A DNA stretch of 5,078 bases, taken from assembly GCA_023460155.1 (NCBI GenBank), contig JAEWRF010000150.1:1-5078 (forward strand), in the 5' to 3' direction. The first letter of the stretch is position 1; every line of letters starts with the position of its first letter. The DNA is from Bacillota bacterium (GTDB lineage: Bacteria > Bacillota > Clostridia > Oscillospirales > Acutalibacteraceae). A program made the translations under genes and the position numbers. Below the pieces are notes generated by a model. It had not been told where the DNA came from. It saw only the letters and a program-made list of their open reading frames with translations, and did no database searches. Positions 1-5,078 of this stretch are shown one piece after another.

Positions 1-585
1 CATGTAGGTGTCCAGCTTTCCGTCATACCCCCGGTACTGATTCCAGAGAGAAACAAGCTTGTCCAGCCCATCCCGGCAATCCCTAACCCCGACATTGTTA
101 ATCAGCTCGTAAAGGTACAGAAAGACATAGGAGAGCGAGGTCTGGCGGACAACGCCCCGCCGTACCTGGCTGCGCCATGTAAAATAGGTTCGAAGCTGCT
201 CGCAGCTCATCATCTGATAGCTGGGAAAATACATAGAGAACGGTGCATTCCCCTCATAGTCGTCCTCAAAATTCTCCATGAACCTCGCCTGCTTGTAAAA
301 CAGAACCGCCTGCAGGCTGTCGCCGGAGCCGACGCGGTAGCCTGCGGCCGGAGAGAGGCAGGCTATTCGGCGCATTTCCATAAAGCGCTCCTGTTTTTCA
401 TCCAGAGGATGGCGCGCAAGCGGAATCCCCCGCGAAACGGTTTCGCTTCCGGCGGTTTGGGGGCTTTCCACGAAAACCTCGGCAAAGCCCCGACTGAAAG
501 CGGATTTGTAGGTTCCGTTTTTCAGCCGGGCGGCAAGCTCGTTGGCACGACGCACAATCTCCTCTTTTTCCTTCTCCAACGGCAT
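1..585 (-). CDS. TerB N-terminal (TerB_N) domain protein, N-terminal part; C-terminus beyond left edge
   Basis: Reading the minus strand from the ATG at 585-583 gives 195 codons without a stop, ending exactly at base 1, so this is the start of a longer gene. Residues about 90-195 match the TerB_N family as I know it: FYKQARFMENFEDDYEG (96-112), MYFPSYQMM (118-126), QLRTYFTWRSQVRRG (130-144) and TSLSYVFLYLYELINNVGV (149-167). Residues 1-75 are charged and probably a variable lead-in. No signal peptide or membrane segment is visible, so it is probably cytoplasmic. TerB_N proteins usually continue into TerB and TerB_C regions (family knowledge), and none of that is in the window. The family is linked loosely to tellurite-resistance-type stress or phage-defence operons, but the biochemical role is unknown. 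The start is supported by GGGAGGGGG six bases upstream. It is divergent from the diguanylate cyclase gene. Domain call confident; function not. Confidence 0.85.
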   Translation of the reverse strand, partial: MPLEKEKEEIVRRANELAARLKNGTYKSAFSRGFAEVFVESPQTAGSETVSRGIPLARHPLDEKQERFMEMRRIACLSPAAGYRVGSGDSLQAVLFYKQARFMENFEDDYEGNAPFSMYFPSYQMMSCEQLRTYFTWRSQVRRGVVRQTSLSYVFLYLYELINNVGVRDCRDGLDKLVSLWNQYRGYDGKLDTYM

Positions 586-589
586 GGAA

Positions 590-600
590 CGCCCCCTCCC
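590..600 (-). promoter_or_regulatory. Ribosome binding site of the TerB_N gene
   Basis: Read on the minus strand, this purine-rich stretch is GGGAGGGGG followed by CGTTCC and then the ATG at 585. The AGGGGG core lies six bases from the start codon, a normal spacing. It fixes the start of a gene whose reading frame is otherwise open to the window edge. Confidence 0.6.
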
Positions 601-633
601 GTGCGCGCAAAAGACCAGGCTTCTTCTGTCGTA

Positions 634-662
634 AATATAGCATATTTGCGCCTTAAAAGCAA
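634..662 (-). promoter_or_regulatory. Predicted sigma-A promoter, extended -10, for the TerB_N gene
   Basis: On the minus strand a TGC-extended -10 box TATATT (639-634, TGC at 642-640) lies 17 bp downstream of a weak -35 TTGCTT (662-657). The -10 is about 49 bases upstream of the ATG at 585. The extended TG motif compensates for a -35 that matches the consensus only in its first three bases. Predicted by eye; no start site is known. Confidence 0.5.
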
Positions 663-746
663 ACGCGGCCGAGAAAAGCGCACCCTGCACAACACTCCCC
701 ACGATTCCTTGTTTTTCTCTACAAAAATTCTTTTTTTGTGGTTCAT

Positions 747-780
747 TTGAAATTTTTCCCGAAAAACTCAATGCTATAAT
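747..780 (+). promoter_or_regulatory. Predicted sigma-A extended -10 promoter for the diguanylate cyclase gene
   Basis: A perfect TGC-extended -10, TGCTATAAT, occupies 772-780, with TATAAT at 775-780. There is no good -35 at 17 bp; the best candidate, TTGAAA at 747-752, would leave a 22-bp spacer, so recognition probably rests on the extended -10. Transcription would start near 787, leaving a short leader of about 35 nt before the ATG at 821. An imperfect dyad (TTGA-TTTTT-CCCG-AAAAA-TCAA, 747-771) sits over the -35 and spacer region and could be an operator, though it is AT-rich and may be chance. Confidence 0.6.
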
Positions 781-805
781 TGACTCAGCAAAACCAGTGA
801 ATCGT

Positions 806-813
806 AAAGGGGG
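806..813 (+). promoter_or_regulatory. Ribosome binding site deciding the diguanylate cyclase start
   Basis: AAAGGGGG lies seven bases upstream of the ATG at 821. The longer in-frame candidate, GTG at 797, begins before this site and would translate through it, so the ATG at 821 is preferred. Confidence 0.65.
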
Positions 814-820
814 ATGTTTG

Positions 821-1969
821 ATGTTCTCACGGCCCTATCTTTGCATTTGCCTCTATTGCATGCTTCAGCTGGGATTCATTACTGTTATGGAGATTCGCCG
901 CCGCAGCACAAAGATAAAACAGAAACGTTATTTTCTTTGGATGCTCGCCATTGCCCTTTTCTCTTTTGTCGCCGACATCATGAGCAGCCTTTATGTAGGT
1001 CCCTCCTGGTTCTTTCCTTATTCTGTTTTTGGAAATTATATTGAGGTTATTCTCAACACATTGCTGCCCCCGATTTTTTTCCAGTTCATCTGCGAGCAGA
1101 TCAACGGTCCCGATTCAAAGCTGATGCGTCGGGTCAGTTCGGTTCTGTGGGTTATGTCTGCGGTCAATACGGCTGTGGTTGTCTCCAACGCTTTTACCGG
1201 TCTGATTTTTTATTACGACTCCTCCCGCATGTATCACCGCGGTCCGCTTTTCCCCTATGCAATGCTCCTGTTTTTGGCTATGATGGCCATGATTGAAGGG
1301 ATTCTGATCTTTCAGCGGAAAAAAATCGAAGTGCATAGCTACCGGTCGCTTACCACCTTTCTGATTTCTCCCCTGATCGGATGGGTGCTGCAGGCCCTCA
1401 TTTTTGGGCTTCCTTTTTCGCTGATCAGCATTACCTTCGCCGCTCAGGTCGTTTTCACCAACAGGCAGAACCGCAACATCGATGAAGATTATCTGACCGG
1501 CGCATTCACACGCCAGTCGCTTGACTTCTGCCTGCAGCAAAAAATCAACGCGTTCCCAAGCCACGGGAGCTTTTCCGCGATTCTGCTCGATATAGACAAC
1601 TTCAAATCCATAAACGACCGCTTCGGTCACTACGAAGGGGATATGGCGCTCATTGCTTCTGTCCGCGTTCTGCGCGATTCCGTGGGGCACAAGGGCTTCA
1701 TTGCACGGTACGGCGGCGATGAATTCTGCATCATTATCGACAGCGGCGACCCGAAAGCCGCCGAGGAAACCGCCCGCCGTATTTTCAGCCGACTCTCGGA
1801 TTTTAATCAGCGCAGTGACAAGCCATACCAGCTCGGCTTCAGCATGGGCTGCGAGGTCTATCAGCCGTCCTTCGGGAACAGCGCCGAACAGTTTCTGAAA
1901 GTGCTCGACCGAAAAATGTATGAGGAAAAAGTTGCGCACCGAACCGCCGCTTCCGCCGAAAAGCGGTAA
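821..1969 (+). CDS. Membrane-anchored diguanylate cyclase (GGDEF domain)
   Basis: This 382-residue protein is complete. Residues 1-215 carry about six hydrophobic segments (roughly 6-23, 37-59, 69-91, 105-132, 144-164 and 177-212), an N-terminal membrane sensor of unassigned family. Residues 221-375 form a GGDEF domain, which condenses two GTP into c-di-GMP at the inner face of the membrane. The domain starts with DEDYLTG (221-227). It has the metal- and GTP-binding LLDIDNFKSINDRFGH segment (first Asp 257), an intact RYGGDEF active site (GGDEF at 298-302), and a C-terminal LDRKMYEEK helix. All catalytic signatures are present, so it is predicted active. The product-inhibition I-site (RxxD six residues before GGDEF) is absent; GHKG occupies 289-292. 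Start choice: the ATG at 821 has AAAGGGGG seven bases upstream. An in-frame GTG at 797 would add eight residues but has no comparable site. No EAL or HD-GYP phosphodiesterase domain is present. It is monocistronic, ending 21 bases before a terminator. Confidence 0.92.
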   Translation: MFSRPYLCICLYCMLQLGFITVMEIRRRSTKIKQKRYFLWMLAIALFSFVADIMSSLYVGPSWFFPYSVFGNYIEVILNTLLPPIFFQFICEQINGPDSKLMRRVSSVLWVMSAVNTAVVVSNAFTGLIFYYDSSRMYHRGPLFPYAMLLFLAMMAMIEGILIFQRKKIEVHSYRSLTTFLISPLIGWVLQALIFGLPFSLISITFAAQVVFTNRQNRNIDEDYLTGAFTRQSLDFCLQQKINAFPSHGSFSAILLDIDNFKSINDRFGHYEGDMALIASVRVLRDSVGHKGFIARYGGDEFCIIIDSGDPKAAEETARRIFSRLSDFNQRSDKPYQLGFSMGCEVYQPSFGNSAEQFLKVLDRKMYEEKVAHRTAASAEKR

Positions 1970-1990
1970 TGCGGCGCAGTCCCTACGCCG

Positions 1991-2033
1991 AAAGCCGGCG
2001 CCCCTTCTTTTGGGAATGGGCGCCGGCTTTTTT
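1991..2033 (+). terminator. Strong rho-independent terminator after the diguanylate cyclase gene
   Basis: The arms AAAGCCGGCGCCC (1991-2003) and GGGCGCCGGCTTT (2018-2030) are perfectly complementary over 13 bp, ten of them G:C. They enclose a 14-nt loop and run into six T (2028-2033). The hairpin lies 21 bases after the stop codon, so the cyclase transcript should end here and not read into the surface protein gene. On the minus strand there is no T run, so it works in one direction only. Confidence 0.93.
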
Positions 2034-2107
2034 GCGCACAAGCCCCCGGCTGTGCCGGATCTTCGGAAAAGCCTTCGCGCTCCGCAGAAAATGAGGAAAA
2101 GGCAAAG
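2034..2107 (+). other. Non-coding spacer between terminator and regulatory region
   Basis: This GC-rich stretch holds no credible gene or ribosome binding site on either strand. The only structure seen is a small hairpin, CCGGC-TGT-GCCGG (2046-2058), without a T tract. Base composition changes sharply to AT-rich after about 2128. Confidence 0.5.
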
Positions 2108-2161
2108 AATTACCAGTAAGGATCCTGGTTGGTAATTTTACAGGCTTTATTTGGTAATTTT
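2108..2161 (+). repeat. Three octamer copies at 22-bp phasing (candidate operator array)
   Basis: TGGTAATT occurs at 2130-2137 and 2152-2159, and its exact reverse complement AATTACCA occurs at 2108-2115. The centres are 22 bp apart in both steps, about two helical turns, so all three would face the same side of the DNA. The two direct copies extend to an 11-base identity, TTGGTAATTTT (2129-2139 and 2151-2161). The first two copies also form an inverted repeat around an AGGATCCT palindrome. The array ends about 33 bp before the -35 box of the surface protein promoter, which fits an activator site or a curved upstream element. The binding factor is unknown. Confidence 0.6.
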
Positions 2162-2194
2162 GTATATATATTTATGTAAGTTTTGTGCATTTTA

Positions 2195-2222
2195 TTGACA
2201 TTATTCGACTGTCCTTTATACT
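2195..2222 (+). promoter_or_regulatory. Near-consensus sigma-A promoter of the surface protein gene
   Basis: A perfect -35, TTGACA (2195-2200), is followed after 16 bp by the -10 TATACT (2217-2222), which matches the consensus at five of six positions. The preceding 45 bases are very AT-rich and could act as an UP element. Transcription would start near 2229, giving an untranslated leader of about 215 nt. This is the best promoter in the window, in keeping with a highly expressed surface protein. Confidence 0.75.
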
Positions 2223-2228
2223 TAGGGT

Positions 2229-2443
2229 TAGCACGATGTGGAACAATATCAGGATGTTTTTTCATTGGAAGTTGTTTTCCGGAAAAGGAACGGATTGCCT
2301 GTTTCAAAGAAAAATCTGCGTTACATAGGAATTCCCGGAACAGGCAGTCCGGTCGATACAGCCGGGCAGAAACGAACCAACAAATAGAAAAAGTCGGAAT
2401 AAGTTTCACAGGTGCCAACTTTGATTAAGGAGGACAAACTGAA
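2229..2443 (+). promoter_or_regulatory. Long structured 5' leader of the surface protein mRNA, class unknown
   Basis: The leader runs from the predicted transcription start to the ATG at 2444. Its main element is a long-range helix: 2291-2305 (CGGATTGCCTGTTTC) pairs with 2337-2351 (GGAACAGGCAGTCCG) over 15 consecutive pairs, 13 Watson-Crick and two G-U, around a 31-nt loop. A competing pairing is possible between CCCGG (2334-2338) and CCGGG (2362-2366), which shares two bases with the long helix. A 12-base palindrome TTTTCCGGAAAA lies at 2275-2286. The long helix has no following T run, so it is not a simple terminator, and the last 70 nt before the ribosome binding site look unstructured. 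It could be a riboswitch, a protein-binding leader or an mRNA-stabilising element. I do not recognise a known class. Confidence 0.5.
2427..2433 (+). promoter_or_regulatory. Consensus ribosome binding site of the surface protein gene
   Basis: A full AAGGAGG Shine-Dalgarno sequence lies ten bases upstream of the ATG at 2444. It sets the start, which is immediately followed by a typical signal peptide. Confidence 0.85.
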
Positions 2444-5078
2444 ATGCAAAAGATCACAGGAAAGGCTCTTTCCCTTGCGCTTTCCATCGCGCTTGTGGCA
2501 TCCAGCTTTTCGGCAAGCTTCGCCTCTGCTGCAACGAAAACCGTAACCGGTTCCGTTGACCTGAAGGACGATGACGCGGTGGTTCTCTACCTGGTAAACG
2601 GCGGCAAAGACAGCCAGCAGGGTAGAGTCGACCTGACCGACTGGATCAACACGCAGCAGAAAACCGACAAGACAACCATGGACACTCCGGACCACCAGGA
2701 AATCTCAGACATCAATATCACCGACGTATCCCACGTTTCCGGAGACAAATTGATAAAATGGGGAGACGTGAACGGCAGCACGCTGAACGCCGATGACCCG
2801 ACGGACTGCTATCTCTTCCTGAAAAGCAGCACGGCCACAGGGAAGGAGCTTCTCTCCGTTCTGTATTCCGGTTCCTACACCGACGATGACGGCAACAGCG
2901 TCACCGTAAAAGCAAGGCAGAATATTACGGTTAACGTTGCCGATTACGGCTCCGTCTATATCGGGAAATATTATGCAGCTTCGTCTCTGACGGGTGCTCC
3001 GACAGCGGACAACCGCGTCGGCAAGAACATTGAGGACATCAGCTCACTTGCCGCCAAATCCGATGCTGTCGCCACTCAGACGCTCGGAGCGGACCATTAT
3101 GTGGACAAGGGACAGGCCGGCGTGTATTACGCCACACCGAATACGGCTTCCGGCTCGGAAAGCTGCCTTGCCACCTATGCGTACCAGTCCTTTAATCTGG
3201 ACGCCTCCAATGCAGGCGCAATCGCTTCCGGCAGCAATCCGGCCGCCGCAAACGCGGGCTTCACCCTGAAGCTTTCGGGTGCGACCAGCAGCCTGAAGTT
3301 CGCGTTCGATACCGAGAATACCCCCAACGGATTTGAAATCTATGCGTTGGACGGCGCGGCTTCCGGGAACATTTCCATCACTGCGATCCACATTTCGGAC
3401 GCAGCAAAGAATCAGGCGCTCGCTCAGGGCGTTCTGAACACCAAAGTCACCGCGAAGGCACGCATCGACCAGAAGGTTAAGGTGACAACCGGGAACTACG
3501 TCAACATCGGCAAAGACAAAAACACCTATCTCTACAAGAGCGGTACAAGCCTCGGCAGTGACGCGGAGCTCACCGGCACTCATGTGACGGACGGCGCCAA
3601 AATCAATGTAACCGGCTATGATATCGACCTTGCTCTGCCGACTGCCAATTCCGTTTTCACCATTGACGACAAGTCCGCTTCCGTGGGCAAGATCACCGGG
3701 AGCATCAACGGAACCCTCAGCATCAGTTCAGGCTCCGTCTCCTCCGTCAATCTTGACAACGGCAACGTCACAGTCGGCTCCGACGCCAAGGTCGGGAATA
3801 TTACCCTTGGCAGCGACAGCACGGGCGCCTATGCTTCGATCGCCGGAAACGTAAAGACGGACGGCAAAGTCGGGGACATTGATGCCGACGGAGCTGTTAC
3901 CGTAAGCAGCGGTTCCACCGGCGCGATTAAAGCCGGCGGCGCGCTCGAGCTCACGGCCAGCGACGACGCCGCTGCAACGACCGTCGGCGCCGTTACCTGC
4001 GGCGACGAGACGACCATCGACTCCGCGGATTCCAAGATTACCGTTGCCTCCTACAAGGCCAGCGGCAGCAACGCGAAGCTGACCCTGACGGGCAGCGCCG
4101 TAACCATCGGCAAAATCGATTTTGATTACCGCGACAGCACCTCTCTTTCCCTCGACGATTTCCAGGGAACGCTTCCCTCTCCGGTCAACGCATCCAAAAC
4201 AGCTGTTGAGACGACCAGCGAGGATGACAATGTCACCTTCACCGGCGCTGCGGCAGTCAATACGCTTGACCTGACGGACGGCAGCCGGACAACCTTCGGC
4301 AGCACGCTGAAGGCCGACTATATTACCGGTTCCGGCATCCTGAAACTGCCGCTTGGCGGACTCTATGTTACGGACGGCGTTTCCGGCTCTCCGATTCTGA
4401 AATTCTCCAACTCCTTCAAGGTAGGCGACACGGCGTTCAAGGCGGATTCCGACGCTGTGGAGGCGGATGACTTCAGCCCCTACGGTTACACCCTTTCCAA
4501 AACGGAAGGCACCTCCGCCGATACCTTCACCATCGCCTCCGTTGTATTCGCAGGCATTGCGATCAATAAGGATTCTTCCAGCATTGCAAAGGGTTACTCC
4601 GAGACCTTCACGGCCTCCGCTTATCCGGGCGGCACATCCCTGCCGGCGGGCGACCAGATCGTGTGGGACCTGGAAGGAAACGACAACATCTTTACGCTGA
4701 CTTCTACGGGAGCTTCCGCAACCGTGAAGGTCAACAGCGTAGACGCCACTTTTGCCTCTGAAAACCAAGCCACCCTGACGGCAACGGTTTGCGACGCGGA
4801 CGGCTATACTCTTGACGAGTATGAGGTCGCCACCTGCGACGTCACCGCAATCGCCACTCCTGCGGCTGTTTCCGATACCAATTCCTCTCTCTTCGTTGCG
4901 AAGGGCGCAAGCTATGTCATGAAAGTCACCTCCGCGGCGAAGCCTTCCGTGGGCGTCGGCACAAGCGGTGTCTTCTCGGTAACGCTTCTTTCCCAGAACG
5001 GCAATGACTATCTCTACAAACTGACGGCAACCGGAACGGTCGGCTCCGCCACGGGCGTCTACCTCAACGGCAGCAAGC
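2444..5078 (+). CDS. Large secreted surface protein with beta-solenoid-like repeats and Ig-like modules; C-terminus beyond right edge
   Basis: The frame stays open for 878 codons to the window edge, so the protein is longer than seen. Residues 1-30 form a Sec signal peptide: K3 and K7, a hydrophobic core (8-19), then a likely cut near ASFASAA (24-30). Residues 31-410 match no domain I recognise. Residues about 414-558 contain a recurring [V/T]-G-x-[I/V] motif (starting at 414, 432 as VSSV, 450, 476, 492, 514 and 555) between short beta-prone segments, suggesting a beta-solenoid. Residues about 700-803 resemble a bacterial Ig-like domain (IAINKDSSSIAKG, then QIVWDLEGND). From about 804 a further module begins (LFVAKGASYVMKV, YLYKLTATGTVGSATGVYLN) like tails I recall in Ruminococcaceae surface proteins. 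The protein is rich in Thr, Ser, Gly, Ala and Asp, as S-layer proteins and adhesins are. No LPXTG, SLH or cell-wall-binding repeat is seen within the window. Codon use leans strongly to ACC, GGC, TCC and AAG. Role inferred: S-layer-like or adhesive surface component. Confidence 0.85.
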   Translation, partial: MQKITGKALSLALSIALVASSFSASFASAATKTVTGSVDLKDDDAVVLYLVNGGKDSQQGRVDLTDWINTQQKTDKTTMDTPDHQEISDINITDVSHVSGDKLIKWGDVNGSTLNADDPTDCYLFLKSSTATGKELLSVLYSGSYTDDDGNSVTVKARQNITVNVADYGSVYIGKYYAASSLTGAPTADNRVGKNIEDISSLAAKSDAVATQTLGADHYVDKGQAGVYYATPNTASGSESCLATYAYQSFNLDASNAGAIASGSNPAAANAGFTLKLSGATSSLKFAFDTENTPNGFEIYALDGAASGNISITAIHISDAAKNQALAQGVLNTKVTAKARIDQKVKVTTGNYVNIGKDKNTYLYKSGTSLGSDAELTGTHVTDGAKINVTGYDIDLALPTANSVFTIDDKSASVGKITGSINGTLSISSGSVSSVNLDNGNVTVGSDAKVGNITLGSDSTGAYASIAGNVKTDGKVGDIDADGAVTVSSGSTGAIKAGGALELTASDDAAATTVGAVTCGDETTIDSADSKITVASYKASGSNAKLTLTGSAVTIGKIDFDYRDSTSLSLDDFQGTLPSPVNASKTAVETTSEDDNVTFTGAAAVNTLDLTDGSRTTFGSTLKADYITGSGILKLPLGGLYVTDGVSGSPILKFSNSFKVGDTAFKADSDAVEADDFSPYGYTLSKTEGTSADTFTIASVVFAGIAINKDSSSIAKGYSETFTASAYPGGTSLPAGDQIVWDLEGNDNIFTLTSTGASATVKVNSVDATFASENQATLTATVCDADGYTLDEYEVATCDVTAIATPAAVSDTNSSLFVAKGASYVMKVTSAAKPSVGVGTSGVFSVTLLSQNGNDYLYKLTATGTVGSATGVYLNGSK

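Noticed and set aside
409..750. Plus-strand open frame of 113 codons across the TerB_N gene start and intergenic region
   Set aside because: It is antisense to the TerB_N coding sequence, crosses the promoter region, and has no ribosome binding site or protein-like composition.
797..820. GTG at 797 as the cyclase start
   Set aside because: It would add eight residues but place the start upstream of the clear AAAGGGGG site that serves the ATG at 821.
1115..2041. Minus-strand open frame of 308 codons opposite the cyclase gene
   Set aside because: It would begin next to and run through the terminator hairpin, and it lies antisense to a complete GGDEF protein. It shows no domain or start signals of its own.
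2046..2058. CCGGC-TGT-GCCGG hairpin as a second terminator
   Set aside because: The stem is short and no T tract follows on either strand. The strong terminator at 1991-2033 already explains transcript ending.
2240..2262. Possible early attenuator: weak GGAACA/TGTTTT stem with a T6 run
   Set aside because: Only four Watson-Crick pairs plus wobbles, and the stem overlaps the T run itself, so it is too weak to call a terminator.
2110..2428. Short open frames on both strands across the leader region
   Set aside because: The plus-strand frame would start with TTG upstream of the predicted transcription start. The minus-strand frame has no ribosome site. Both read through the promoter and helix elements and have unconvincing protein sequences.
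2229..2443. c-di-GMP (GEMM-type) riboswitch in the surface protein leader
   Set aside because: It was tempting because a cyclase lies next door, but I cannot find the conserved GEMM core segments or tetraloop-receptor pattern. The 15-bp helix with its 31-nt loop does not fit that class by eye. A covariance search would settle it.
3728..4768. Long minus-strand open frame of 346 codons inside the surface protein gene
   Set aside because: It is antisense to a well-supported gene with a signal peptide and strong ribosome site. It lacks its own ribosome site and recognisable domains, and it is explained by the skewed codon use, which rarely creates stops on the opposite strand. The minus-strand frame at 3044-3583 is rejected for the same reason.

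Overview
The window looks like the chromosome of a Gram-positive anaerobe of the class Clostridia, most likely from the Ruminococcaceae/Oscillospiraceae/Acutalibacteraceae group. The evidence is moderate GC content, strong AAGGAGG- and AGGGGG-type Shine-Dalgarno sites, sigma-A promoters with extended -10 boxes, and a surface protein whose signal peptide and Ig-like tail resemble those I recall from that group. The taxonomic call is inference from sequence style, not from a database match.

Layout. (1) Positions 1-585, minus strand: the N-terminal 195 codons of a TerB_N-domain protein, whose remainder lies beyond the left edge. (2) Positions 586-820: a divergent intergenic region with one promoter in each direction, both with TGC-extended -10 boxes. 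(3) Positions 821-1969, plus strand: a complete membrane-anchored diguanylate cyclase (GGDEF) with about six transmembrane helices, followed by a strong intrinsic terminator at 1991-2033. (4) Positions 2034-2443: a 410-base non-coding region with three copies of an octamer spaced exactly 22 bp apart, a near-consensus sigma-A promoter, and a transcribed leader of about 215 nt with a 15-bp long-range helix. (5) Positions 2444-5078, plus strand: the first 878 codons of a large secreted, acidic, Thr/Ser/Gly/Asp-rich surface protein. It has a signal peptide, an uncharacterised N-terminal region, a predicted beta-solenoid-like repeat tract and Ig-like modules, and it runs off the right edge.

How the parts relate. 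The diguanylate cyclase makes the second messenger c-di-GMP, which in Clostridia often governs surface adhesins and the switch between sessile and motile growth. A large surface protein behind an elaborate regulatory leader directly downstream is therefore suggestive. However, the terminator separates the two transcription units and I see no recognisable c-di-GMP riboswitch, so that link is only a hypothesis. The most unusual material is the 2100-2443 control region and the repeat architecture of the surface protein. No mobile element, CRISPR array, tRNA or rRNA was seen.
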